From the NCBI RefSeq assembly GCF_001187435.1, contig NZ_LFXA01000014.1:241985-305984 (forward strand): a stretch of DNA of 64,000 bases, given 5' to 3'. The stretch is from Streptomyces caatingaensis. Its GTDB lineage: Bacteria > Actinomycetota > Actinomycetes > Streptomycetales > Streptomycetaceae. The notes beneath the pieces are model-generated. The model searched no databases. It saw only the letters and a list, made by a program, of their open reading frames with translations, and was not told the origin of the DNA. The position numbers were made by a program, and so were the translations under genes. This document shows positions 35,164 through 43,973 of the stretch, in pieces. The first letter of the stretch is position 1; every line of letters begins with the position of its first letter.

Positions 35164-36456
35164 TCACAACGGCCGGCGCTCCGCCGCGCCCTCTCCCCAC
35201 GCCCCCCGGGCGTCGGGAAAGGGCCCCCGCGCCGCCGGTACCGCGCCCGCGCCCGGCGCGCTGCCGCGCCGGACGAGCGGGCGGGACAGGAGCGCCGCCC
35301 CCGCGGCGAGGCCGGTCACCACCGTGCCGGCCGTGACGAAGGCCCCCGGGGGCGAGAGGTCGGCGAGCGGCGGCAGGAGCAGTATCGCGGTGACGCTGCC
35401 CGCGCGGGTGGCCGTGTGCTCGACGGACATCAGGCGCAGCCGTTCGGCGGGCGGGAACGCGCCCAGGCGGGCCCGGAGGGTGACGGTCCCCAGCGGGGCG
35501 GCCAGGCCGACCAGGACGGAGAGGAGTTCGAGGACGGGCACGTGGTCGGTCAGGCCCATGCACGCGGTCGCCACCCCGTCCGTCGCCCACGCCGCACAGC
35601 ACACCAGGAGCCAGGCCCGCGGCCGCCAGGCACCCGCCACCGGGTTGCCGATGAGCGCGCCGACGCCGACGGCGGCGGTGATCAGCCCGTAGACGCCGGC
35701 GCCCGCGCCGTGCCGGGCGGCCAGCAGCGCGGGCATCGCCACCGTGGTCGCGGCGGCCGTGAACGGCAGCGCGCCGTGTGCGAGGATGCCGAGGCCCACC
35801 CGGGGATGCTCCCTGAGCAGCTCCGGGGCGCGCGCGGCCGCGGGACGGCCGCCGGGCGCCGCCGGGACCACCGGACCGTGCCGGCGGGCCGTCGCGGCCA
35901 GCGCCGCCGAGGACACCGCGAAGGCCGCCCCGACGAAGGCGAAGAGCTCCACCTTGGAGAACGCCAGCAACAGCAGGGCCGCACAGGCGTGTCCGGTCGT
36001 GCGGGCGATGCGGCCGGTGAGGTCGAACAGCCCGGTCACCGCCTGGACGCGCCACGGTTCGACGAGCGTGGGGACGAGCGCCTCCAGATTGGGGTCGAAG
36101 AGCGCCCCGAGCGTCCCGAGCACGAGGACGCCCGCCAGGACGACGGCCGTGCCCGGCACGTCGGGCGACCACAGGAACGGCAGGGCCGTGGCGACGGCCG
36201 CCCGCGCGGCCTCCACCCGGGCCAGGGCCCCGTACGAGGCGAAGCGCGCCACCACGCGCCGCCCCGCCGCGCCCAGCACCACGTAGGGCGCCGACTCGAG
36301 GATCGCCACCAGACCCGTCAGCGAGGCCGAGCCCGTCCCCGCCCACACGCTCCACATCACCGCGACCGTGTGGAGACGGTCGCCCAGGACGGACAACGCC
36401 CGCGCCAGCCACAGCAGCAGCACGGGCCCCCGCCGCAACAGCCGCAGATACTCCAT
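35164..36456 (-). CDS. MFS transporter
   Basis: A 430-residue protein with about 10-12 hydrophobic segments (for example VLLLWLARALSVLGDRLHTV at the start and PLGTVTLRARLGAF near the end). It has the general MFS pattern but weak family motifs. ATG 36456 is preceded by GGGAGGG. No substrate is suggested by context; it is transcribed towards the other MFS gene. The 388 bases upstream hold unusual short repeats. Confidence 0.78.
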   Translation of the reverse strand: MEYLRLLRRGPVLLLWLARALSVLGDRLHTVAVMWSVWAGTGSASLTGLVAILESAPYVVLGAAGRRVVARFASYGALARVEAARAAVATALPFLWSPDVPGTAVVLAGVLVLGTLGALFDPNLEALVPTLVEPWRVQAVTGLFDLTGRIARTTGHACAALLLLAFSKVELFAFVGAAFAVSSAALAATARRHGPVVPAAPGGRPAAARAPELLREHPRVGLGILAHGALPFTAAATTVAMPALLAARHGAGAGVYGLITAAVGVGALIGNPVAGAWRPRAWLLVCCAAWATDGVATACMGLTDHVPVLELLSVLVGLAAPLGTVTLRARLGAFPPAERLRLMSVEHTATRAGSVTAILLLPPLADLSPPGAFVTAGTVVTGLAAGAALLSRPLVRRGSAPGAGAVPAARGPFPDARGAWGEGAAERRPL

Positions 36457-36844
36457 CCGCCCTCCCGGCCCGCCCGCACCTGCGGTCAACCTAGACGGCA
36501 GACAAGGACGGCACGGGCGTTTCGGGACGACAACACCCTTGAGGGCGCACGGCGATGAAGGGAAGGCAAGGGGTGTTCGATCCAAAAGCCACAAAGGCCA
36601 TAAGAGGCACAAGAAGCAGTAAGAAGCAGTAAGGAGCATAAGAGGCCGGCGAGAGGTCATGAACAGGTCATGAAGAGGCCATGGCCGCCGCCCGGCCGGC
36701 TCCGGGTCCGGCCGACCCGGTGCCGCCGGCCCGGCGGCGACCCGCTCCGGGCCCCCACGACCGGAGCACCGGCCCGGGCCGCTCGGCGGACGTACCCCGA
36801 CGCCCTCCCCCGATTCCCTGAGCGGCCCGGCCCGGTACCTCCAG
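36457..36844. repeat. Purine-rich intergenic region with short direct repeats
   Basis: This 388-base gap upstream of the MFS gene is unlike its surroundings. From about 36585 to 36683 the plus strand is purine-rich and poorer in GC. AAGAAGCAGT is repeated in tandem at 36611-36630. AGGTCATGAA occurs at 36654 and 36665, and a variant AGGCCATG at 36676, giving three copies at exactly 11-base spacing, one helical turn. From 36684 there are several GC-rich inverted segments. No coding potential was seen. The 11-base phasing suggests a regulator site. Confidence 0.5.
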
Positions 36845-37930
36845 TCAACCGGACCCGCTGGTCGCCGGGCGGTCGCCCGCCGGGCGGTTCCCGGCGACGA
36901 GGGTCGCCAGGAGCGCCGCGGCCGCCGGCCGGCGCATCACGAAGTGCACGTCCCAGTCGGCGCCGCGCGCCAGTTCGGCCTCCACCGCCGCCCACAGCGC
37001 CCCGACGCTCGTCCCGTACGGCAGCCCGCCGCGCCCCGACCCCAGCAGTGGGAAGCACACCGACCGCAGGGGCGGGTCGAACAGGTCGCGCTCCTCGGCC
37101 ATGACCGCGAAGACCCGGGCCGCGGTGCGGGTGACGTCCGAGGGCAGGACGTCGTAGTCGTTGGTGCCGGGCCGGGGGATGGCGACGGCCGAGTGGTAGA
37201 TCCGGCGGATGCCCTGGGCCGCCAGCGCCCCCGCCCCCGTCGCGGCCACCGTGCCGGACGGCACCGGCCGCCCCGCCGCCCCGTTGTCCTTCGCCCAGGC
37301 GCGCAGCGCCTCGTGGACGCAGTCCTCCAGGATGTCGCCGTTGACGCCGCGCACCGCGCCGGCGCGGCGCAGCGACGCGGAGACGGACGACTTGTAGGGC
37401 TCGGGCAGGGCGAGGTGCGTGTTGGTGGGGGAGACCACCACGTCCACGTCGCGCAGCAGGTCCACCGGGTGGACGTGGACGGTGAAACGGGCGGTGCGCC
37501 GGGCGACGGGGACGTGCAGGACCCGGTGCGTGGCGGTGGTCTGCCAGCTCGTGGCCCCGGGCCCGTACGTCCGGCCGATCACCTCGGTGACCTGCCCGAG
37601 CACCATCAACTCCTGGTCCTTGCGGAACCGTTCGACGCTCACCCCGTACAACTCGGCCGCGCGCCGCCGCCGGTCGGCGCCCGGCCAGTCGCGGGTGCCC
37701 TGCGCCAGGCCGAGCACGTACTCGGCGGCCGTGCGCAGGGTGCCCTCGTCGAGCCGCGCCACCGAGAGCCTCAGCAGGCTCTCGACGGTGCCGTCGGGGG
37801 TCTGGGCCGCCGCCATCTCCAGGGCGGGCAGGCGCAGGGAGCGCAGCCGGGTCAGGCCCGCCCTCCTGACCTCCCTCAGCTCCCGGAGAATGGCGGGGAA
37901 TTCATCATCCAGCGGTGGGTCGGACGGCAT
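36845..37930 (-). CDS. Macro-domain protein next to RES toxin pair
   Basis: A 361-residue protein. The C-terminal 210 or so residues look like a macro domain, which binds or removes ADP-ribose: VDVVVSPTNTHLALPEPYK with the conserved Asn region, SVSASLRRAGAV, GTVAATGAGALAAQGIRRIYHSAV, and the ligand loop PLLGSGRGGLPYGTSVGAL. The N-terminal 120 residues are helical (RAAELYGVSVERFRKDQELM) and unrecognised. It follows the RES-type toxin gene by 62 bases in the same orientation. RES toxins act on NAD, so an ADP-ribose-handling neighbour is suggestive, though no role in the pair is proven. Confidence 0.78.
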   Translation of the reverse strand: MPSDPPLDDEFPAILRELREVRRAGLTRLRSLRLPALEMAAAQTPDGTVESLLRLSVARLDEGTLRTAAEYVLGLAQGTRDWPGADRRRRAAELYGVSVERFRKDQELMVLGQVTEVIGRTYGPGATSWQTTATHRVLHVPVARRTARFTVHVHPVDLLRDVDVVVSPTNTHLALPEPYKSSVSASLRRAGAVRGVNGDILEDCVHEALRAWAKDNGAAGRPVPSGTVAATGAGALAAQGIRRIYHSAVAIPRPGTNDYDVLPSDVTRTAARVFAVMAEERDLFDPPLRSVCFPLLGSGRGGLPYGTSVGALWAAVEAELARGADWDVHFVMRRPAAAALLATLVAGNRPAGDRPATSGSG

Positions 37931-37992
37931 GGCTCCGCCAATCGGGGTCGGACGAGCGGGTGGGGACGGACGGTGCGGTGGGGCCGGTGGGT

Positions 37993-38658
37993 TCACTGCG
38001 GCCACGGGGGGACGATGGCCGCGCGCAGCGGGGCGAGGAGGAGATTCGCCTCGGCGATGCCCCGGGGGGAACCCAGGTCCCGGTAGGCGTGGACGCGCAC
38101 GGGGGAGACCGCCGGGTCCGGGCAGCGGTCCTCGAAGAGCACCGCGGACAGCCGAGGCCGGTGGCGGCGCGACTGCCACACCAGTCCCATGGCGTCGGGG
38201 GTCTGCGTCCGCATCGCGCTCGCCCAGCGCCGCGTCGTGGCATAGTGCTCCCCCTCCGCCTCCAGGAGCCACGAGTCCTGGCACACCGCCGCCAGGTCCT
38301 CCTCGGTGATCAGCGAGATCAGGCGCAGTTCCGCCGCCGTGACCAGCATGCTCAGGGCCCGTCCGGCGACCGCCGCGTAGGGGATGAGGCGCATCCCGGA
38401 CTCCACGTCGAAGTCCACCGAGCGCAGGAGCGTTTCGGCCAGGGCGGTGGCCGGGTCCGAGGCCATGTAGAGGGAGCCGTACGGGTCGAGGGGCGTGCCG
38501 TCGAACCGGTTGCCGCAGAAGCGGGCGCCGGGGGCGGCGGGCTTGAACTGGCCGGGGCCCCGCCGGGCGGTGTGCACCCGCCACCACCGCCGGCCGGCCG
38601 GGACGACGTAGGTGTGCGGACGCATCGTGTAGGTGGCCGGGGAGACGTTGCCGGTCAT
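37993..38658 (-). CDS. RES-domain toxin
   Basis: A 221-residue RES-domain protein. The family is named for conserved Arg, Glu and Ser, visible here as WWRVHTAR (Arg27), ASDPATALAETLL (Glu75) and VWQSRRHRP (Ser). Characterised members (MbcT, Res) resemble ADP-ribosyltransferases and deplete NAD+ by glycohydrolysis or phosphorolysis, stopping growth. The ATG overlaps the antitoxin stop (ATGA) and GGGGGAGGA precedes it, the usual type II toxin-antitoxin layout. The length is normal. Confidence 0.85.
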   Translation of the reverse strand: MTGNVSPATYTMRPHTYVVPAGRRWWRVHTARRGPGQFKPAAPGARFCGNRFDGTPLDPYGSLYMASDPATALAETLLRSVDFDVESGMRLIPYAAVAGRALSMLVTAAELRLISLITEEDLAAVCQDSWLLEAEGEHYATTRRWASAMRTQTPDAMGLVWQSRRHRPRLSAVLFEDRCPDPAVSPVRVHAYRDLGSPRGIAEANLLLAPLRAAIVPPWPQ

Positions 38659-39335
38659 TCCTCCCCCTTCACCAGCGCCCGTGCGGCACTGGCCAGGACT
38701 TCGTCCGGCAACTCCCCGAGGAAGGAGGCGGGCGGGCCGCCCAGCCAGGTGTTGCCGCTCAACCACCAGTCCGCGGCGCCCCAGGGGTCGACCTCCGCGA
38801 GCAGCAGCTGGTTGACCGAACGGACGACGGAGACGGGCCCGCCGGTTTCACCGGCGAACTGGAAGGCGGGGTACCGGTCGCCGCGGACCGGGTCCGCCAG
38901 CCGTATCAGATCGCCGGGCAGCGGTTCCTCGGCGCACCGGTCGCGCACCTCGGCCGCGGAGAGCGAAGGGGCGGCCAGCAGCCGCCGCTTGACCGCCGCG
39001 ATGATCCCCGCGGTGCGGCGCGTCGCCGGGCGGCCCGCCATCAGCTGGACGAGCAGCGGCCACGCCCGTGCGGCCGGGCCGGGCCGCGGATGCCCCGGCG
39101 CGGCCGGGGCCCCGGGCGGTCTGCGGGCGGGGGAGGCGGGGTGGCCGGCCGGCAGCGGGGCCAGCGCGCGCTCGACGTCCCGTTCCGCGCGGGCCGTCGC
39201 CGCGCCGTCGCCGTCCGCGCAGGTGAGGTCGCGCAGGGCGGACAGGAGCAGGTCGTACTGGTCGTCGTCCAGGCACGAGCGGATGCTGTCCGCGTGCTGC
39301 CCGATCAGGCGGAGCAGTTCCTCCGCGGGCGTCAT
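38655..39335 (-). CDS. Xre/MbcA/ParS-type antitoxin of RES toxin
   Basis: A 226-residue protein directly upstream of and overlapping the RES toxin. Its C-terminal 75 residues match the DUF2384/MbcA toxin-binding region: YPAFQFAGETGG, then VRSVNQLLLAEVDPWGAADWW, then LSGNTWLGGPPASFL. The N-terminal part is longer than in the compact Xre antitoxins, with a proline/alanine linker, and its DNA-binding helices are not clear (MTPAEELLRLIGQHADSI). Such antitoxins bind and cap the toxin and usually repress the operon. ATG 39335 has an upstream GGAGG. Confidence 0.78.
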   Translation of the reverse strand: MTPAEELLRLIGQHADSIRSCLDDDQYDLLLSALRDLTCADGDGAATARAERDVERALAPLPAGHPASPARRPPGAPAAPGHPRPGPAARAWPLLVQLMAGRPATRRTAGIIAAVKRRLLAAPSLSAAEVRDRCAEEPLPGDLIRLADPVRGDRYPAFQFAGETGGPVSVVRSVNQLLLAEVDPWGAADWWLSGNTWLGGPPASFLGELPDEVLASAARALVKGEE

Positions 39336-39595
39336 GCGGACCTCCTCCCGGGCACCGGGCGCAGCGCTTCCCCCCGATGCCCGGCCCCACGGGTCCGCGG
39401 GGGCGTGCGACGTGCGTCTCGCCTCATCACCGTTCACGGACCGAAGGTAGCGGCTCGAACGCCCCTTCGTGCACCGGAATCGCTGCCCGCCCCGTCCGGC
39501 ACCACGGCCGCACGGGCACCACGGATCCAGGAGAGACGTGCCCCGACCCCGGTGCCGTCATCCTACGGCGCCGCCACCGCCCGGACCACGGGTCA

Positions 39596-39614
39596 TTCCG
39601 CACCGGTTGCGGAA
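39596..39614 (-). terminator. Small hairpin after the metallophosphoesterase gene
   Basis: TTCCGCA and TGCGGAA arms with a five-base loop, 32 bases beyond the minus-strand stop at 39646. It could be a terminator, or an operator for the toxin-antitoxin operon, whose promoter must lie downstream of 39335 in the plus direction. Confidence 0.4.
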
Positions 39615-39645
39615 GCGGGCGGCAGGGGCGCGGCGGCGGGCCGTC

Positions 39646-41409
39646 TCAGCGCGCGCCCGGCCGTGCCAGCACCAGCTCCGTGTTGTGGTCCCGGGCCGAG
39701 CCCAGCTTCTTCGCCGGGGTGGCGTACGGGTCGTTGTAGGACAACTCCCGGTACAGCGCGGCCAGTCCGGCCTCCGAGGTGTCGGCCGCGTCGGCCCGGT
39801 ACGGCGCCGCGGACTCGACGAGCGTGGTGAACAGCGACAGCGTGCCGTCGCCGTTGTCGGTCAGCTCGATCACCCGCGCGTGCTGCGGATAGTCGATGTG
39901 GGACGCGGTGTTGACCTCCCAGAAGGCCCGCTCGGGCACGGCGTGGCCGTGCGGGGTGATCCGGTTCTCGTGGCTGTGGCCGTTCACCCAGGCGACCACG
40001 TTCGGGAAGCGCTGCAGGAGCGCGGCCAGCGCGCCGCCGTCGTGCCGCTTCTCGAAGGGGCGGTACGGATCGGGCAGCAGGTTGCCCATCGAGGTGCTGG
40101 TGTGGTGGCTGAAGACGACGACCGGCTCGTCCGCCCCCCGCCCGCGCACCACACGGCCGTCCTCGTCGTACCAGTGGCCGCTGTGCGACCTGAGCACCGA
40201 CTCCAGCCATCTCAGCTGGGCCGTCCCGATCGAACCGTCCGCGAAACCGGCCCGGTTGGTGGTGTCCAGGCTCACGCCCAGGACCCCGGGCGCGACCGGG
40301 AAGGTGTAGTACAGCCGCCCCTGCTCCACGGCCGACGGCGTGAAGCCGTGGCCCGCCGGCCCGGCCCCGGTGTACCGCGGGTCGAGGTGGGCCTTGGCGA
40401 ACTCGGCCGGGGTGAAGGGGGCGCGGCGCGGGTCGGGGGTGACGCGGCGCACGGGACCGGCCGTCCGCAGCAGGTGGGCCACGCGCTCGACGGCCTTCCC
40501 GGGATCGGTGCGCAGGGCGTCGGCCAGCGCCGCCGCCTCGGCGCTGTCGCAGCCCTCCAGCTTGCGGTCGCCCGTGTACAGGGAGCGCAGCAGCCCGAGG
40601 TCGGGCAGGGTGCCCTCGACGCTGTCGTCGTGGTTGCCGACCGTGGTGTACCACGGGGTGCGCAGCCCCGGCGCGGTGAACGGGCGGCCCGCGGCCGTCA
40701 GGAAGCCGGGGATCCGGGGGAATCCCCGGGCCTTGTAGACGTCGTTCGCCGCCGACTCGGGCTGCCAGAACTCGGCGTTGCCGGAGTTCTGCACGCCCTC
40801 GTAACGGGCCGGGTCGCCACTGCTCGGAGTGATCCGGCCGCCGCTCATCACCGAGAGGTACCAGTCGAGTTCGATCCTCTCGTGGTTGTCGGTGTTGTCG
40901 CCGGTGGCCATCACCAGGGAGAACGGCGCGCCCGTATAGGGGCCGCGGCCCAGCGCGTTGACGCGCTCCACGAGCGACGAGGCGCCGCGCACGGTGAGCG
41001 TCTCGTGGGGACGGTGCGCGCTGTCGACGAGGCGGGCCAGGTACTCGAACCGCACGGGCGACTCGGTGTCGGCCAGGTGCAGATCGGTGAACTGCACGAA
41101 GCAGGCCAGCGCGGTGCGCCCGCCGTCGCGGGCCGCGGCCCGGCGGACGCCGCGGGGCGCGAGCTCGTCCCGCACCACCAGCGGCCAGCCGGGACCGGCC
41201 TGGAGCCGCTTGTACGGCCCGGCGCCGGCCGGCTCGGCGACCTGGGCGAGGGTCGTGCCCTCGACGCGGACGGCCCGCGCGGCGGTGGCGGCGAGGGCCC
41301 GGTCGAGCGCGGCCGCGGACGCGAAGCGGCCGTCGGCCAGGGGCAGGGACGCCGCGGCGGCGACGGCCGCCGTACCGGTGAGGAACTGGCGCCTGTTGTA
41401 GGAGGACAT
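39646..41409 (-). CDS. Tat-exported metallophosphoesterase (TIGR03767-like)
   Basis: A 587-residue calcineurin-like phosphoesterase. The N-terminus (NRRQFLTGTAAVAAAASLPL) is a Tat signal. Metal-binding motifs are visible in order: FTDLHLADT, MATGDNTDN, VGNHDD, FSHHT and NGHSHEN, covering the D-x-H, GDxxD, GNHD and GHxH elements. The large spacing between them resembles the TIGR03767 group of actinobacterial phosphoesterases. The substrate (phosphodiester or nucleotide) is unknown. It is exported, so it acts outside the membrane, and is divergent from the cyclase gene. Confidence 0.86.
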   Translation of the reverse strand: MSSYNRRQFLTGTAAVAAAASLPLADGRFASAAALDRALAATAARAVRVEGTTLAQVAEPAGAGPYKRLQAGPGWPLVVRDELAPRGVRRAAARDGGRTALACFVQFTDLHLADTESPVRFEYLARLVDSAHRPHETLTVRGASSLVERVNALGRGPYTGAPFSLVMATGDNTDNHERIELDWYLSVMSGGRITPSSGDPARYEGVQNSGNAEFWQPESAANDVYKARGFPRIPGFLTAAGRPFTAPGLRTPWYTTVGNHDDSVEGTLPDLGLLRSLYTGDRKLEGCDSAEAAALADALRTDPGKAVERVAHLLRTAGPVRRVTPDPRRAPFTPAEFAKAHLDPRYTGAGPAGHGFTPSAVEQGRLYYTFPVAPGVLGVSLDTTNRAGFADGSIGTAQLRWLESVLRSHSGHWYDEDGRVVRGRGADEPVVVFSHHTSTSMGNLLPDPYRPFEKRHDGGALAALLQRFPNVVAWVNGHSHENRITPHGHAVPERAFWEVNTASHIDYPQHARVIELTDNGDGTLSLFTTLVESAAPYRADAADTSEAGLAALYRELSYNDPYATPAKKLGSARDHNTELVLARPGAR

Positions 41410-41818
41410 GCCTCGATCTCCTGGTGGGTGCCGGACAGCAGAATCGCACTACTGTTCAGGTCATGATGGGCCGTCAACCTCGCGCACGGCCCTGGCCGGA
41501 GTGTGAACGGTCGGCGAAGGGTCGGTGAGCGAACGGTGTCCGTCCCCCCCCGTCCGGACAGCGCCCGCGACAGGAGGACGCAGATGTCGCCCGAACCGTT
41601 CCCGAACGCCCGCCATGTCCCGCCGGGTTGGCCGCCACCGCCGCCAAGCCACCCCCGAATACGCCCACTTCGGGCACGGGCGCGCACAGGAAACACCCTC
41701 ACCGGGGCCATCTCGTCGCTCGTTCGGATGAGTTGCGTTTTCCCGCCCCCGCCCGGCGCCAGCCTCTAGGGGACCTCACCACGGACACCGCGGACACAAA
41801 CCGAGGAGCAGCGCGTCG
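41410..41818. other. Intergenic region between divergent phosphoesterase and cyclase genes
   Basis: A 409-base gap. On the minus strand, TTGACG (41477-41472) could be a -35 of the phosphoesterase promoter, with a weak -10 (CAGTAG/AGTAGT) 17-18 bases on. Small open frames here have no convincing start site or composition. No convincing cyclase promoter was found. Confidence 0.35.
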
Positions 41819-43825
41819 ATGGCCCCCACCGGCACCACGGACGACTCCCCGGCCCCCCTCCCGGCACGCGACGCCCGTGCCGCCCACGCCGCCGCCCGGG
41901 ACGCCCTCCTCGCCCTCCAGCGCCAGGACGGCTCCTGGGAGGGCGAGATGGAGTCGAACACCACCGGCACTGCCCAGTACGTCATCGTCCTGCGGGCCCT
42001 GGGACGCCCCCTCGACGAGACCACCCGCCGGGGCATCGTCCAGCACTTCCGCCGCACCCGCCGCCCCGGCGGCGGCTGGGCCCTGCACCCCCAGGGCCCG
42101 CCCTCCCCCTACGCCACCACCCTCGCCTACCTCGCCCTGCGCCTGCTCGGCACCGCCCCCGCCGACCCCCTCGCCGCCGAGGCCGCCGCCTGGCTGCGGT
42201 CCCTGCCCGGAGCACCCGCCCTGCCCCCCTGGGGACGCTTCTGGCTCGCCGTCCTCGGCCTGATCCCCTACGAGGAGACCGACCCCCTCCCGCCCGAGGC
42301 CCTGCTGCTCCCGGCCTGGACGCCCCTGCACCCCTCGCGCCTGTACGGCCGGACGCGCCTGCTCCACCAGGCCATGGCCCTCGTCCACGGCACCCGCTTC
42401 CGCACCGACCTGGGCCCGCTCACCGCCGAACTGCGCCGGGAACTCCTCCCCCACGGCGGCCGCACCGGCGCCCCCGTCGGCCCCGACGCCCCCCTCCCGC
42501 CCGGCCGCCCCCCACGCCTCCTGACCCGCCTCCTGCGCGGCTGGGAACACATCCACAGCCGCGCACTGCGCCGCGTCGCCCTCGAACGCTGCCACCGGGC
42601 CGTCGCCGACGAACAGCACGCCTCGCCCCGCCACGGACTGTCCTCCGCCGGCGCCCTCGTCGAATGCCTCGCCCTGTACGCCCGCGACCCCGGCCACCCG
42701 CTGCTGGAGGGCGCCGTCACCCGCCTCTCCCACTGGCGCTGGACCGACGCCCGCGACGGCGTACGCCTCCGCGACGACCGCTCCACCGTCCGGGACACCG
42801 CGTTCGCCGTCCAGGCCCTCCTCGCCGCGGACCCCGGCCACGTCCCCGACGCGGTCCACCGGGCCCGCACCCGCCTCGCCGCCGCCCGCGTCACCACCTA
42901 CACCGGGCTCGTCCCCCCGCTGCGCACCGTCCTCGGCGGATGGGCGCTCTCCGGCGGCGACTGCCCCTGGCCGGCCGCCGACTGCACCGCCGAGGCCCTC
43001 AACGCCCTGCTGCACCCGGAGGGTTCCGCACCCCCGCCGCTGCCGCCGCACGCCCTGCGCGCCGCGCTGGAGGTCATGCTCGACCGGCAGAACCGCGACG
43101 GCGGCTTCGGCATCCTCGACCGGCAGCGGGCCGGGCGATGGCTGGAGGCGCTCGACCCGGCCGGCATGTTCCCCGGCCGCATGACCGACACCTCCTGCGC
43201 CGACTGCACCGGCTCCGTCCTCACCGCCCTCGGCCGCCTGCGCCGCCACCTCGGCCCCGGGGACCGCAGACGCGCCGAGGCCGCCACCGGACGCGCCGTC
43301 GCCTACCTGCGCGCCGCCCAGAACCCCGACGGCTCCTTCGCCGGAACCCGCGGCATCCACCCCACCTACGCCGCCTTCCACGCCGCCCGCGGCCTGCGCG
43401 CCGCCGGCGTCCGCCGCGACGACCCGGCCCCCGCCGCCCTCGGCCGCTGGCTCGCCGCGGCCCAGCTGGCCGACGGCGGCTGGGGCGAGGACTGGCGCGG
43501 CGTCGTCGAGGGACGCCACCTCCCCCTCGGCCACGGCCTGCCCGAGACGACCGGCTGGGCCGTCCTCGCCGCGCTCGACACCCTCGGCCCCCGCCACCCC
43601 GTCGTCGACCGGGGCGTCCGCTGGCTGTGCGACCACCAACGGCCCGACGGCTCCTGGGAGAACGGCCACGTCAACGGCGTCCTCTTCACCGCCGGGATGG
43701 TCAACCACCGGCTGGGAGCCGCCTGCTTCCCGGCGCTGGCCCTCGGCCGCTACCTGCACGCCACCGCCACCACCACCCCCGCCACGGGAGCGCCCGCCCG
43801 CGCCTGGACCACCGGCACGGGGTGA
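41819..43825 (+). CDS. Triterpene cyclase homologue with oxidosqualene-cyclase-type DCTAE motif
   Basis: A 668-residue class II terpene-cyclase homologue. The acid motif reads D388-C-T-A-E392, the form found in oxidosqualene cyclases such as lanosterol synthase, not the DxDD of squalene-hopene cyclases. Flanking sequence also follows oxidosqualene cyclases: QNRDGGFG, FPGRMTDTSCADCTGSVL, QLADGGWGEDW and, at the C-terminus, GVLFTAGMVNHR and FPALALGRY. At least five QW-type repeats are present. Length is between the two families. It should bind an epoxidised or polyprenyl substrate at the membrane, but no squalene synthase or epoxidase gene is in the window. ATG 41819 has GAGGAG upstream. Confidence 0.82.
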   Translation: MAPTGTTDDSPAPLPARDARAAHAAARDALLALQRQDGSWEGEMESNTTGTAQYVIVLRALGRPLDETTRRGIVQHFRRTRRPGGGWALHPQGPPSPYATTLAYLALRLLGTAPADPLAAEAAAWLRSLPGAPALPPWGRFWLAVLGLIPYEETDPLPPEALLLPAWTPLHPSRLYGRTRLLHQAMALVHGTRFRTDLGPLTAELRRELLPHGGRTGAPVGPDAPLPPGRPPRLLTRLLRGWEHIHSRALRRVALERCHRAVADEQHASPRHGLSSAGALVECLALYARDPGHPLLEGAVTRLSHWRWTDARDGVRLRDDRSTVRDTAFAVQALLAADPGHVPDAVHRARTRLAAARVTTYTGLVPPLRTVLGGWALSGGDCPWPAADCTAEALNALLHPEGSAPPPLPPHALRAALEVMLDRQNRDGGFGILDRQRAGRWLEALDPAGMFPGRMTDTSCADCTGSVLTALGRLRRHLGPGDRRRAEAATGRAVAYLRAAQNPDGSFAGTRGIHPTYAAFHAARGLRAAGVRRDDPAPAALGRWLAAAQLADGGWGEDWRGVVEGRHLPLGHGLPETTGWAVLAALDTLGPRHPVVDRGVRWLCDHQRPDGSWENGHVNGVLFTAGMVNHRLGAACFPALALGRYLHATATTTPATGAPARAWTTGTG

Positions 43826-43973
43826 CGCCCCCTCGACGCCCGCGGAATAGGGACCGCCTAACACCCCATAGAAAACTTCTCCCGCCCACCGCCGGTCATT
43901 TAGCTGTACATGGCATAGGAATGATCGAAAATGGCCTCCGGACCCCGCCCGCACGTCATTCCGAAAGGTGTGT

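Noticed and set aside
41819..43825. Ordinary squalene-hopene cyclase
   Set aside because: The DxDD motif is absent and the DCTAE motif and C-terminal sequence follow oxidosqualene cyclases.
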